Positions 39,034 to 53,114 of a stretch of DNA of 64,000 nucleotides are shown piece after piece. Numbering within the stretch: the stretch's first letter is position 1; each line of letters begins with the position of its first letter. The position numbers and the translations under genes are program-made. Source of the stretch: Luidia sarsii (taxonomy: Eukaryota > Echinodermata > Asteroidea > Paxillosida > Luidiidae); the NCBI GenBank assembly GCA_949987565.1, contig OX465121.1, positions 5,563,590 to 5,627,589 of the forward strand, given 5' to 3'. The notes beneath the pieces are model-generated. The model saw only the letters and a list, made by a program, of their open reading frames with translations. It ran no database searches and was not told the DNA's origin.

Positions 39034-42000
39034 TGTATGTGCACAGACCAGTACACAACAGTCAGTCGGGAGAGTTTACCTGGAAAGAAAAATATACTTT
39101 GCAAGTTCATATCTCCTTCATTATAATCTTGACGAAGCTGAAAGTTAGTCTGCTAACAGGCCTTGAGAAAACCTATAGATGAGTATTAATAAATCTGAAA
39201 TCGAGCAAAGCATCATGAATATATGATCAAGCAAAAAGAACTAACCTCTGTCAGCTAGGCAGCTTGTATGCACACAGACCAGTACACAACAGTCAGTCGG
39301 CAGAGTTTACCTGGAAAGAAAAATAAACATTGCAAGTTCTTATCTCCTTCATTATATTCTTGACGAAGCTGAAATTTGGTCTGCTAACAGGCCTTGAGAA
39401 AACCTATCGATCAGTATTAATAAATCTGAAATCGAGCAAAGCATCATGAATATATGATCAAGCAAAGAGAACTAACCTCTGTCAGCTAGGCAGCTTGTAT
39501 GTGCACAGTCCAGTACACAACAGTCAGTCGGCAGAGTTTACCTGGAAAGAAAAAAAAACTTTGCAAGTTCACATCTCCTTCATTATAATCTTGACGAAGC
39601 TGAAATTTGGTCTGCTAACAGGCCTTGAGAAAACCTATAGATCAGTATTAATAAATCTGAAATCGAGCAAAGCATCATGAATATATGATCAAGCAAAGAG
39701 AACTAACCTCTCTCAGCTAGGCAGCTTGTATGTGCACAGACCAGTACACAACAGTCAGTCGGGAGAGTTTACCTGGAAAGAAAAATATACTTTGCAAGTT
39801 CATATCTCCTTCATTATAATCTTGACGAAGCTGAAAGTTAGTCTGCTAACAGGCCTTGAGAAAACCTATAGATCAGTATTAATAAATCTGAAATCGAGCA
39901 AAGCATCATGAATATATGATCAAGCAAAGAGAACTAACCTCTGTCAGCTAGGCAGCTTGTATATGCACAGACCAGTACACAACAGTCAGTCGGCAGAGTG
40001 TACCTGGTGAGAAAAATACACTTTGCAAGTTAATATCTCCTTCATTATAATCTTGACGAAACTGAAATTTGGTCTGCTAACAGGCCTTGAGAAAACCTAT
40101 CGATCAGTATCAATAAATCTGAAATCGAGCAAAGCATCATGAATATATGATCAAGCAAAGAGAACTAACCTCTCTCAGCTAGGCAGCTTGTATGTGCACA
40201 GACCAGTACACAACAGTCAGTCGGGAGAGTTTACCTGGAAAGAAAAATATACTTTGCAAGTTCATATCTCCTTCATTATAATCTTGACGAAGCTGAAAGT
40301 TAGTCTGCTAACAGGCCTTGAGAAAACCTATAGATCAGTATTAATAAATCTGAAATCGAGCAAAGCATCATGAATATATGATCAAGCAAAAAGAACTAAC
40401 CTCTGTCAGCTAGGCAGCTTGTATGCACACAGACCAGTACACAACAGTCAGTCGGCAGAGTTTACCTGGTAAGAAAAATAAACATTGCAAGTTCTTATCT
40501 CCTTCATTATATTCTTGACGAAGCTGAAATTTGGTCTGCTAACAGGCCTTGAGAAAACCTATCGATCAGTATTAATAAATCTGAAATCGAGCAAAGCATC
40601 ATGAATATATGATCAAGCAAAGAGAACTAACCTCTGTCAGCTAGGCAGCTTGTATGTGCACAGTCCAGTACACAACAGTCAGTCGGCAGAGTTTACCTGG
40701 AAAGAAAAAAAAACTTTGCAAGTTCACATCTCCTTCATTATAATCTTGACGAAGCTGAAACTTGGTCTGCTAACAGGGCTCGAGAAAACCTATCGATCAG
40801 TTGTAATAAATCTGAAATCGAGCAAAGCATCATAAATATATGATCAAGCAAATAGAACTAACCTCTGTTAGCTAGGCAGCTTGTCTGTGCAGAGACCAGT
40901 ACACAACAGTCAGTCGGCAGAGTGTACCTGGTAAGAAAAAAAACTTTGCAAGTTAATATCTCCTTCATCATAATCTTGACGAAGCTGAAACTTGGTCTGC
41001 TAACAGGCCTTGAGAAAACCTATCGATCAGTATTAATAAATCTGAAATCGAGCAAAGTATCATGAATATATGATCAAGCAAAGAGAACTAACCTCTGTCA
41101 GCTAGGCAGCTTGTATATGCACAGACCAGTACACAACAGTCAGTCGGCAGAGTGTACCTGGTGAGAAAAATACACTTTGCAAGTTAATATCTCCTTCATT
41201 ATAATCTTGACGAAACTGAAATTTGGTCTGCTAACAGGCCATGAGAAAACCTATCGATCAGTATCAATAAATCTGAAATCGAGCAAAGCATCATGAATAT
41301 ATGATCAAGCAAAGAGAACTAACCTCTCTCAGCTAGGCAGCTTGTATGTGCACAGACCAGTACACAACAGTCAGTCGGGAGAGTTTACCTGGAAAGAAAA
41401 ATATACTTTGCAAGTTCATATCTCCTTCATTATAATCTTGACGAAGCTGAAAGTTAGTCTGCTAACAGGCCTTGAGAAAACCTATAGATGAGTATTAATA
41501 AATCTGAAATCGAGCAAAGCATCATGAATATATGATCAAGCAAAAAGAACTAACCTCTGTCAGCTAGGCAGCTTGTATGCACACAGACCAGTACACAACA
41601 GTCAGTCGGCAGAGTTTACCTGGAAAGAAAAATAAACATTGCAAGTTCTTATCTCCTTCATTATATTCTTGACGAAGCTGAAATTTGGTCTGCTAACAGG
41701 CCTTGAGAAAACCTATCGATCAGTATCAATAAATCTGAAATCGAGCAAAGCATCATGAATATATGATCAAGCAAAGAGAACTAACCTCTGTCAGCTAGGC
41801 AGCTTGTATGTGCACAGTCCAGTACACAACAGTCAGTCGGCAGAGTTTACCTGGAAAGAAAAAAAAACTTTGCAAGTTCACATCTCCTTCATTATAATCT
41901 TGACGAAGCTGAAATTTGGTCTGCTAACAGGCCTTGAGAAAACCTATCGATCAGTATTAATAAATCTGAAATCAAGCAAAGCATCATGAATATATGATAA

Positions 42001-45000
42001 AGCAAAGAGAACTAACCTCTGTCAGCTAGGCAGCTTGTATATGCACAGACCAGTACACAACAGTCAGTCGGCAGAGTGTACCTGGTGAGAAAAATACACT
42101 TTGCAAGTTAATATCTCCTTCATTATAATCTTGACGAAACTGAAATTTGGTCTGCTAACAGGCCTTGAGAAAACCTATTGATCAGTATCAATAAATCTGA
42201 AATCGAGCAAAGCATCATGAATATATGATCAAGCAAAGAGAACTAACCTCTCTCAGCTAGGCAGCTTGTATGTGCACAGACCAGTACACAACAGTCAGTC
42301 GGGAGAGTTTACCTGGAAAGAAAAATATACTTTGCAAGTTCATATCTCCTTCATTATAATCTTGACGAAGCTGAAAGTTAGTCTGCTAACAGGCCTTGAG
42401 AAAACCTATAGATCAGTATTAATAAATCTGAAATCGAGCAAAGCATCATGAATATATGATCAAGCAAAAAGAACTAACCTCTGTCAGCTAGGCAGCTTGT
42501 ATGCACACAGACCAGTACACAACAGTCAGTCGGCAGAGTTTACCTGGAAAGAAAAATAAACATTGCAAGTTCTTATCTCCTTCATTATATTCTTGACGAA
42601 GCTGAAATTTGGTCTGCTAACAGGCCTTGAGAAAACCTATCGATCAGTATTAATAAATCTGAAATCGAGCAAAGCATCATGAATATATGATCAAGCAAAG
42701 AGAACTAACCTCTGTCAGCTAGGCAGCTTGTATGTGCACAGTCCAGTACACAACAGTCAGTCGGCAGAGTGTACCTGGTGAGAAAAATACACTTTGCAAG
42801 TTCACATCTCCTTCATTATAATCTTGACGAAACTGAAATTTGGTCTGCTAACAGGCCATGAGAAAACCTATCGATCAGTATCAATAAATCTGAAATCGAG
42901 CAAAGCATCATGAATATATGATCAAGCAAAGAGAACTAACCTCTCTCAGCTAGGCAGCTTGTATGTGCACAGACCAGTACACAACAGTCAGTCGGGAGAG
43001 TTTACCTGGAAAGAAAAATATACTTTGCAAGTTCATATCTCCTTCATTATAATCTTGACGAAGCTGAAAGTTAGTCTGCTAACAGGCCTTGAGAAAACCT
43101 ATAGATGAGTATTAATAAATCTGAAATCGAGCAAAGCATCATGAATATATGATCAAGCAAAAAGAACTAACCTCTGTCAGCTAGGCAGCTTGTATGCACA
43201 CAGACCAGTACACAACAGTCAGTCGGCAGAGTTTACCTGGAAAGAAAAATAAACATTGCAAGTTCTTATCTCCTTCATTATATTCTTGACGAAGCTGAAA
43301 TTTGGTCTGCTAACAGGCCTTGAGAAAACCTATCGATCAGTATTAATAAATCTGAAATCGAGCAAAGCATCATGAATATATGATCAAGCAAAGAGAACTA
43401 ACCTCTGTCAGCTAGGCAGCTTGTATGTGCACAGTCCAGTACACAACAGTCAGTCGGCAGAGTTTACCTGGAAAGAAAAAAAAACTTTGCAAGTTCACAT
43501 CTCCTTCATTATAATCTTGACGAAGCTGAAATTTGGTCTGCTAACAGGCCTTGAGAAAACCTATAGATCAGTATTAATAAATCTGAAATCGAGCAAAGCA
43601 TCATGAATATATGATCAAGCAAAGAGAACTAACCTCTGTCAGCTAGGCAGCTTGTATATGCACAGACCAGTACACAACAGTCAGTCGGCAGAGTGTACCT
43701 GGTGAGAAAAATACACTTTGCAAGTTAATATCTCCTTCATTATAATCTTGACGAAACTGAAATTTGGTCTGCTAACAGGCCTTGAGAAAACCTATCGATC
43801 AGTATCAATAAATCTGAAATCGAGCAAAGCATCATGAATATATGATCAAGCAAAGAGAACTAACCTCTCTCAGCTAGGCAGCTTGTATGTGCACAGACCA
43901 GTACACAACAGTCAGTCGGGAGAGTTTACCTGGAAAGAAAAATATACTTTGCAAGTTCATATCTCCTTCATTATAATCTTGACGAAGCTGAAAGTTAGTC
44001 TGCTAACAGGCCTTGAGAAAACCTATAGATCAGTATTAATAAATCTGAAATCGAGCAAAGCATCATGAATATATGATCAAGCAAAAAGAACTAACCTCTG
44101 TCAGCTAGGCAGCTTGTATGCACACAGACCAGTACACAACAGTCAGTCGGCAGAGTTTACCTGGTAAGAAAAATAAACATTGCAAGTTCTTATCTCCTTC
44201 ATTATATTCTTGACGAAGCTGAAATTTGGTCTGCTAACAGGCCTTGAGAAAACCTATCGATCAGTATTAATAAATCTGAAATCGAGCAAAGCATCATGAA
44301 TATATGATCAAGCAAAGAGAACTAACCTCTGTCAGCTAGGCAGCTTGTATGTGCACAGTCCAGTACACAACAGTCAGTCGGCAGAGTTTACCTGGAAAGA
44401 AAAAAAAACTTTGCAAGTTCACATCTCCTTCATTATAATCTTGACGAAGCTGAAACTTGGTCTGCTAACAGGGCTCGAGAAAACCTATCGATCAGTTGTA
44501 ATAAATCTGAAATCGAGCAAAGCATCATAAATATATGATCAAGCAAATAGAACTAACCTCTGTTAGCTAGGCAGCTTGTCTGTGCAGAGACCAGTACACA
44601 ACAGTCAGTCGGCAGAGTGTACCTGGTAAGAAAAAAAACTTTGCAAGTTAATATCTCCTTCATCATAATCTTGACGAAGCTGAAACTTGGTCTGCTAACA
44701 GGCCTTGAGAAAACCTATCGATCAGTATTAATAAATCTGAAATCGAGCAAAGTATCATGAATATATGATCAAGCAAAGAGAACTAACCTCTGTCAGCTAG
44801 GTAGCTTGTATATGAACAGACCAGTACACAACAGTCAGTCGGCAGAGTTTACCTGGAAAGAAAAATAAACATTGCAAGTTCTTATCTCCTTCATTATATT
44901 CTTGACGAAGCTGAAATTTGGTCTGCTAACAGGCCTTGAGAAAACCTATCGATCAGTATTAATAAATCTGAAATCGAGCAAAGCATCATGAATATATGAT

Positions 45001-46652
45001 CAAGCAAAGAGAACTAACCTCTGTCAGCTAGGCAGCTTGTATATGCACAGACCAGTACACAACAGTCAGTCGGCAGAGTTTACCTGGAAAGAAAAATATA
45101 CTTTGCAAGTTCATATCTCCTTTATTATAATCTTGACGAAGCTGAAAGTTGGTCTGCTAACAGGCCTTGAGAAAACCTATCGATCAGAATTAATAAATCT
45201 GAAATCGAGCAAAGCATCATGAATATATGATCAAGCAAAGAGAACTAACCTCTGTCAGCTAGGCAGCTTGTATATGCACAGACCAGTACACAACAGTCAG
45301 TCGGCAGAGTGTACCTGGTGAGAAAAATACACTTTGCAAGTTAATATCTCCTTCATTATAATCTTGACGAAACTGAAACTTGGTCTGCTAACAGGGCTCG
45401 AGAAAACCTATCGATCAGTTGTAATAAATCTGAAATCGAGCAAAGCATCATGAATATATGATCAAGCAAAGAGAACTAACCTCTGTCAGCTAGGCAGCTT
45501 GTATATGCACAGACCAGTACACAACAGTCAGTCGGCAGAGTGTACCTGGTGAGAAAAATACACTTTGCAAGTTAATATCTCCTTCATTATAATCTTGACG
45601 AAACTGAAATTTGGTCTGCTAACAGGCCTTGAGAAAACCTATCGATCAGTATCAATAAATCTGAAATCGAGCAAAGCATCATGAATATGTGATCAAGCAA
45701 AGAGAACTAACCTCTGTCAGCTAGGCAGCTTGTGTGGGCACATACCAGTACACAACAGTCAGTCGGCAGAGTGTACCTGGTAAGAAAAATACACTTTGCA
45801 AGTTAATATCTCCTTCATTATAATCTTGACGAAGCTGAAAGTTGGTCTGCTAACAGGCCTTGAGAAAACCTATCGATCAGTATTAATTAATCTGAAATCG
45901 AGCAAAGCATCATGAATATATGATCAAGCAAAGAGAACTAACCTCTGTCAGCTAGGCAGCTTGTATATGCACAGACCAGTACACAACAGTCAGTCGGCAG
46001 AGTTTACCTGGAAAGAAAAATAAACATTGCAAGTTCTTATCTCCTTCATTATATTCTTGACGAAGCTGAAATTTGGTCTGCTAACAGGCCTTGAGAAAAC
46101 CTATCGATCAGTATTAATAAATCTGAAATCGAGCAAAGCATCATGAATATATGATCAAGCAAAGAGAACTAACCTCTGTCAGCTAGGCAGCTTGTATATG
46201 CACAGACCAGTACACAACAGTCAGTCGGCAGAGTTTACCTGGAAAGAAAAATATACTTTGCAAGTTCATATCTCCTTTATTATAATCTTGACGAAGCTGA
46301 AAGTTGGTCTGCTAACAGGCCTTGAGAAAACCTATCGATCAGAATTAATAAATCTGAAATCGAGCAAAGCATCATGAATAAATGATCAAGCAAAGAGAAC
46401 TAACCTCTGTCAGCTAGGCAGCTTGTATATGCACAGACCAGTACACAACAGTCAGTCGGCAGAGTGTACCTGGTGAGAAAAATACACTTTGCAAGTTAAT
46501 ATCTCCTTCATTATAATCTTGACGAAACTGAAATTTGGTCTGCTAACAGGCCATGAGAAAACCTATCGATCAGTATCAATAAATCTGAAATCGAGCAAAG
46601 CATCATGAATATATGATCAAGCAAAGAGAACTAACCTCTCTCAGCTAGGCAG

Positions 46653-48962
46653 CTTGTATGTGCACAGACCAGTACACAACAGTCAGTCGGGAGAGTTTAC
46701 CTGGAAAGAAAAATATACTTTGCAAGTTCATATCTCCTTCATTATAATCTTGACGAAGCTGAAAGTTAGTCTGCTAACAGGCCTTGAGAAAACCTATAGA
46801 TCAGTATTAATAAATCTGAAATCGAGCAAAGCATCATGAATATATGATCAAGCAAAAAGAACTAACCTCTGTCAGCTAGGCAGCTTGTATGCACACAGAC
46901 CAGTACACAACAGTCAGTCGGCAGAGTTTACCTGGAAAGAAAAATAAACATTGCAAGTTCTTATCTCCTTCATTATATTCTTGACGAAGCTGAAATTTGG
47001 TCTGCTAACAGGCCTTGAGAAAACCTATCGATCAGTATCAATAAATCTGAAATCGAGCAAAGCATCATGAATATATGATCAAGCAAAGAGAACTAACCTC
47101 TGTCAGCTAGGCAGCTTGTATGTGCACAGTCCAGTACACAACAGTCAGTCGGCAGAGTTTACCTGGAAAGAAAAAAAAACTTTGCAAGTTCACATCTCCT
47201 TCATTATAATCTTGACGAAGCTGAAATTTGGTCTGCTAACAGGCCTTGAGAAAACCTATCGATCAGTATTAATAAATCTGAAATCAAGCAAAGCATCATG
47301 AATATATGATAAAGCAAAGAGAACTAACCTCTGTCAGCTAGGCAGCTTGTATATGCACAGACCAGTACACAACAGTCAGTCGGCAGAGTGTACCTGGTGA
47401 GAAAAATACACTTTGCAAGTTAATATCTCCTTCATTATAATCTTGACGAAACTGAAATTTGGTCTGCTAACAGGCCATGAGAAAACCTATCGATCAGTAT
47501 CAATAAATCTGAAATCGAGCAAAGCATCATGAATATATGATCAAGCAAAGAGAACTAACCTCTCTCAGCTAGGCAGCTTGTATGTGCACAGACCAGTACA
47601 CAACAGTCAGTCGGGAGAGTTTACCTGGAAAGAAAAATATACTTTGCAAGTTCATATCTCCTTCATTATAATCTTGACGAAGCTGAAAGTTAGTCTGCTA
47701 ACAGGCCTTGAGAAAACCTATAGATCAGTATTAATAAATCTGAAATCGAGCAAAGCATCATGAATATATGATCAAGCAAAAAGAACTAACCTCTGTCAGC
47801 TAGGCAGCTTGTATGCACACAGACCAGTACACAACAGTCAGTCGGCAGAGTTTACCTGGAAAGAAAAATAAACATTGCAAGTTCTTATCTCCTTCATTAT
47901 ATTCTTGACGAAGCTGAAATTTGGTCTGCTAACAGGCCTTGAGAAAACCTATCGATCAGTATCAATAAATCTGAAATCGAGCAAAGCATCATGAATATAT
48001 GATCAAGCAAAGAGAACTAACCTCTGTCAGCTAGGCAGCTTGTATGTGCACAGTCCAGTACACAACAGTCAGTCGGCAGAGTTTACCTGGAAAGAAAAAA
48101 AAACTTTGCAAGTTCACATCTCCTTCATTATAATCTTGACGAAGCTGAAATTTGGTCTGCTAACAGGCCTTGAGAAAACCTATCGATCAGTATTAATAAA
48201 TCTGAAATCAAGCAAAGCATCATGAATATATGATAAAGCAAAGAGAACTAACCTCTGTCAGCTAGGCAGCTTGTATATGCACAGACCAGTACACAACAGT
48301 CAGTCGGCAGAGTGTACCTGGTGAGAAAAATACACTTTGCAAGTTAATATCTCCTTCATTATAATCTTGACGAAACTGAAATTTGGTCTGCTAACAGGCC
48401 TTGTGAAAACCTATTGATCAGTATCAATAAATCTGAAATCGAGCAAAGCATCATGAATATATGATCAAGCAAAGAGAACTAACCTCTCTCAGCTAGGCAG
48501 CTTGTATGTGCACAGACCAGTACACAACAGTCAGTCGGGAGAGTTTACCTGGAAAGAAAAATATACTTTGCAAGTTCATATCTCCTTCATTATAATCTTG
48601 ACGAAGCTGAAAGTTAGTCTGCTAACAGGCCTTGAGAAAACCTATAGATCAGTATTAATAAATCTGAAATCGAGCAAAGCATCATGAATATATGATCAAG
48701 CAAAAAGAACTAACCTCTGTCAGCTAGGCAGCTTGTATGCACACAGACCAGTACACAACAGTCAGTCGGCAGAGTTTACCTGGAAAGAAAAATAAACATT
48801 GCAAGTTCTTATCTCCTTCATTATATTCTTGACGAAGCTGAAATTTGGTCTGCTAACAGGCCTTGAGAAAACCTATCGATCAGTATTAATAAATCTGAAA
48901 TCGAGCAAAGCATCATGAATATATGATCAAGCAAAGAGAACTAACCTCTGTCAGCTAGGCAG
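46653..48962 (+). repeat. Tandem 924-bp tetramers (two and a half copies)
   Basis: The monomer order is TATGTGCACAGACC with GGGAG, TATGCACAC, TATGTGCACAGTCC with an A9 tract, then TATATGCAC with GGTGAG. It repeats at 46653-47576 and 47577-48500 and begins again at 48501. The fourth monomer is the variable one: GGCCATGAG in the first copy, GGCCTTGTG with ATTGATC in the second. Confidence 0.85.
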
Positions 48963-51900
48963 CTTGTATGTGCACAGTCCAGTACACAACAGTCAGTCGG
49001 CAGAGTGTACCTGGTGAGAAAAATACACTTTGCAAGTTCACATCTCCTTCATTATAATCTTGACGAAACTGAAATTTGGTCTGCTAACAGGCCATGAGAA
49101 AACCTATCGATCAGTATCAATGAATCTGAAATCGAGCAAAGCATCATGAATATATGATCAAGCAAAGAGAACTAACCTCTCTCAGCTAGGCAGCTTGTAT
49201 GTGCACAGACCAGTACACAACAGTCAGTCGGGAGAGTTTACCTGGAAAGAAAAATATACTTTGCAAGTTCATATCTCCTTCATTATAATCTTGACGAAGC
49301 TGAAAGTTAGTCTGCTAACAGGCCTTGAGAAAACCTATAGATGAGTATTAATAAATCTGAAATCGAGCAAAGCATCATGAATATATGATCAAGCAAAAAG
49401 AACTAACCTCTGTCAGCTAGGCAGCTTGTATGCACACAGACCAGTACACAACAGTCAGTCGGCAGAGTTTACCTGGAAAGAAAAATAAACATTGCAAGTT
49501 CTTATCTCCTTCATTATATTCTTGACGAAGCTGAAATTTGGTCTGCTAACAGGCCTTGAGAAAACCTATCGATCAGTATTAATAAATCTGAAATCGAGCA
49601 AAGCATCATGAATATATGATCAAGCAAAGAGAACTAACCTCTGTCAGCTAGGCAGCTTGTATGTGCACAGTCCAGTACACAACAGTCAGTCGGCAGAGTT
49701 TACCTGGAAAGAAAAAAAAACTTTGCAAGTTCACATCTCCTTCATTATAATCTTGACGAAGCTGAAATTTGGTCTGCTAACAGGCCTTGAGAAAACCTAT
49801 CGATCAGTATTAATAAATCTGAAATCAAGCAAAGCATCATGAATATATGATAAAGCAAAGAGAACTAACCTCTGTCAGCTAGGCAGCTTGTATATGCACA
49901 GACCAGTACACAACAGTCAGTCGGCAGAGTGTACCTGGTGAGAAAAATACACTTTGCAAGTTAATATCTCCTTCATTATAATCTTGACGAAGCTGAAAGT
50001 TAGTCTGCTAACAGGCCTTGAGAAAACCTATAGATCAGTATTAATAAATCTGAAATCGAGCAAAGCATCATGAATATATGATCAAGCAAAGAGAACTAAC
50101 CTCTCTCAGCTAGGCAGCTTGTATGTGCACAGACCAGTACACAACAGTCAGTCGGGAGAGTTTACCTGGAAAGAAAAATATACTTTGCAAGTTCATATCT
50201 CCTTCATTATAATCTTGACGAAGCTGAAAGTTAGTCTGCTAACAGGCCTTGAGAAAACCTATAGATCAGTATTAATAAATCTGAAATCGAGCAAAGCATC
50301 ATGAATATATGATCAAGCAAAGAGAACTAACCTCTGTCAGCTAGGCAGCTTGTATATGCACAGACCAGTACACAACAGTCAGTCGGCAGAGTGTACCTGG
50401 TGAGAAAAATACACTTTGCAAGTTAATATCTCCTTCATTATAATCTTGACGAAACTGAAATTTGGTCTGCTAACAGGCCTTGAGAAAACCTATCGATCAG
50501 TATCAATAAATCTGAAATCGAGCAAAGCATCATGAATATATGATCAAGCAAAGAGAACTAACCTCTCTCAGCTAGGCAGCTTGTATGTGCACAGACCAGT
50601 ACACAACAGTCAGTCGGGAGAGTTTACCCGGAAAGAAAATTATACTTTGCAAGTTCATATCTCCTTCATTATAATCTTGACGAAGCTGAAAGTTAGTCTG
50701 CTAACAGGCCTTGAGAAAACCTATAGATCAGTATTAATAAATTTGAAATCGAGCAAAGCATCATGAATATATGATCAAGCAAAAAGAACTAACCTCTGTC
50801 AGCTAGGCAGCTTTTATGTACACAGACCAGTACACAACAGTCAGTCGGCAGAGTTTACCTGGAAAGAAAAATAAACATTGCAAGTTCTTATCTCCTTCAT
50901 TATAATCTTGACGAAGCTGAAACTTGGTCTGCTAACAGGGCTCGAGAAAACCTATCGATCAGTTGTAATAAATCTGAAATCGAGCAAAGCATCATAAATA
51001 TATGATCAAGCAAATAGAACTAACCTCTGTTAGCTAGGCAGCTTGTCTGTGCAGAGACCAGTACACAACAGTCAGTCGGCAGAGTGTACCTGGTAAGAAA
51101 AAAAAACTTTGCAAGTTAATATCTCCTTCATCATAATCTTGACGAAGCTGAAACTTGGTCTGCTAACAGGCCTTGAGAAAACCTATCGATCAGTATTAAT
51201 AAATCTGAAATCGAGCAAAGTATCATGAATATATGATCAAGCAAAGAGAACTAACCTCTGTCAGCTAGGCAGCTTGTATATGCACAGACCAGTACACAAC
51301 AGTCAGTCGGCAGAGTTTACCTGGAAAGAAAAATAAACATTGCAAGTTCTTATCTCCTTCATTATATTCTTGACGAAGCTGAAATTTGGTCTGCTAACAG
51401 GCCTTGAGAAAACCTATCGATCAGTATTAATAAATCTGAAATCGAGCAAAGCATCATGAATATATGATCAAGCAAAGAGAACTAACCTCTGTCAGCTAGG
51501 CAGCTTGTATATGCACAGACCAGTACACAACAGTCAGTCGGGAGAGTTTACCTGGAAAGAAAAATATACTTTGCAAGTTCATATCTCCTTCATTATAATC
51601 TTGACGAAGCTGAAAGTTAGTCTGCTAACAGGCCTTGAGAAAACCTATAGATGAGTATTAATAAATCTGAAATCGAGCAAAGCATCATGAATATATGATC
51701 AAGCAAAAAGAACTAACCTCTGTCAGCTAGGCAGCTTGTATGCACACAGACCAGTACACAACAGTCAGTCGGCAGAGTTTACCTGGAAAGAACAATAAAC
51801 ATTGCAAGTTCTTATCTCCTTCATTATATTCTTGACGAAGCTGAAATTTGGTCTGCTAACAGGCCTTGAGAAAACCTATCGATCAGTATTAATAAATCTG

Positions 51901-53079
51901 AAATCGAGCAAAGCATCATGAATATATGATCAAGCAAAGAGAACTAACCTCTGTCAGCTAGGCAGCTTGTATATGCACAGACCAGTACACAACAGTCAGT
52001 CGGCAGAGTGTACCTGGTGAGAAAAATACACTTTGCAAGTTAATATCTCCTTCATTATAATCTTGACGAAACTGAAATTTGGTCTGCTAACAGGCCTTGA
52101 GAAAACCTATTGATCAGTATCAATAAATCTGAAATCGAGCAAAGCATCATGAATATATGATCAAGCAAAGAGAACTAACCTCTCTCAGCTAGGCAGCTTG
52201 TATGTGCACAGACCAGTACACAACAGTCAGTCGGGAGAGTTTACCTGGAAAGAAAAATATACTTTGCAAGTTCATATCTCCTTCATTATAATCTTGACGA
52301 AGCTGAAAGTTAGTCTGCTAACAGGCCTTGAGAAAACCTATAGATCAGTATTAATAAATCTGAAATCGAGCAAAGCATCATGAATATATGATCAAGCAAA
52401 GAGAACTAACCTCTCTCAGCTAGGCAGCTTGTATGTGCACAGACCAGTACACAACAGTCAGTCGGGAGAGTTTACCTGGAAAGAAAAATATACTTTGCAA
52501 GTTCATATCTCCTTCATTATAATCTTGACGAAGCTGAAAGTTAGTCTGCTAACAGGCCTTGAGAAAACCTATAGATCAGTATTAATAAATCTGAAATCGA
52601 GCAAAGCATCATGAATATATGATCAAGCAAAGAGAACTAACATCTGTCAGCTAGGCAGCTTGTATATGCACAGACCAGTACACAACAGTCAGTCGGCAGA
52701 GTGTACCTGGTGAGAAAAATACACTTTGCAAGTTAATATCTCCTTCATTATAATCTTGACGAAACTGAAATTTGGTCTGCTAACAGGCCTTGAGAAAACC
52801 TATCGATCAGTATCAATAAATCTGAAATCGAGCAAAGCATCATGAATATATGATCAAGCAAAGAGAACTAACCTCTCTCAGCTAGGCAGCTTGTATGTGC
52901 ACAGACCAGTACACAACAGTCAGTCGGGAGAGTTTACCTGGAAAGAAAAATATACTTTGCAAGTTCATATCTCCTTCATTATAATCTTGACGAAGCTGAA
53001 AGTTAGTCTGCTAACAGGCCTTGAGAAAACCTATAGATCAGTATTAATAAATCTGAAATCGAGCAAAGCATCATGAATA

Positions 53080-53081
53080 TA
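53080..53081. other. Target-site duplication TA (left)
   Basis: The split monomer reads GAATA-TA before the element and TA-TGATCAAG after it. Removing the element and one TA restores GAATATATGATCAAG, the sequence found in most other monomers. ATATG is present on both sides, so the duplication could formally be up to 5 bp. TA is preferred because it makes the element ends symmetric (TGTGACC...GGTCACA). Confidence 0.85.
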
Positions 53082-53114
53082 TGTGACCGGCTCTGCGAAA
53101 AAGGCCCTTAAGGC
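53082..53114 (+). repeat. Left terminal inverted repeat
   Basis: The 33 bp start TGTGACCGGCTCTGCG and continue through AAAAAGGCCCTTAAGGC. Against the reverse complement of 56740-56772 there are three mismatches. The repeat is the expected binding and cleavage site of the cognate transposase. Confidence 0.9.

Larger units (their letters stand above)
1..53081 (+). repeat. Satellite array, left arm (231-bp monomers)
   Basis: About 230 head-to-tail monomers of 231 bp, all on the same strand. The period is read directly from the recurrence of CTAGGCAGCTTG (for example CTTG at 227 and 458, and then every 231 bp with only rare 1-3 bp indels). The monomer is AT-rich. Conserved landmarks in order are CTTG, ACCAGTACACAACAGTCAG, ACCTGG, an A-rich tract, TTGCAAGTT, ATCTCCTT, TCTGCTAACAGG, ACCTAT, AATAAATCTGAAATC, CATCATGAATAT, GATCAAGCAAA and AACTAACCTCTGTCAGCTAGG. 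Variation is concentrated in the 15 bases after CTTG, in the A-rich tract and in a few diagnostic positions. The 61-codon open frames recurring in many monomers start mostly at TTG, are broken by stops in sister monomers, and look like by-products of repeat homogeneity. A centromeric or heterochromatic location is plausible but not shown by the sequence. Confidence 0.97.

Noticed and set aside
1..53081. CRISPR array
   Set aside because: The repeats are contiguous 231-bp units with no short repeat/unique spacer alternation, and there are no cas genes.
53080..53085. A 5-bp target duplication ATATG for the transposon, or a Ginger-type 4-bp duplication
   Set aside because: ATATG is on both sides, but using it makes the element ends asymmetric. 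A 4-bp duplication outside TGT...ACA ends fails (TATA versus TATG). TA with symmetric TGTGACC ends is simplest.
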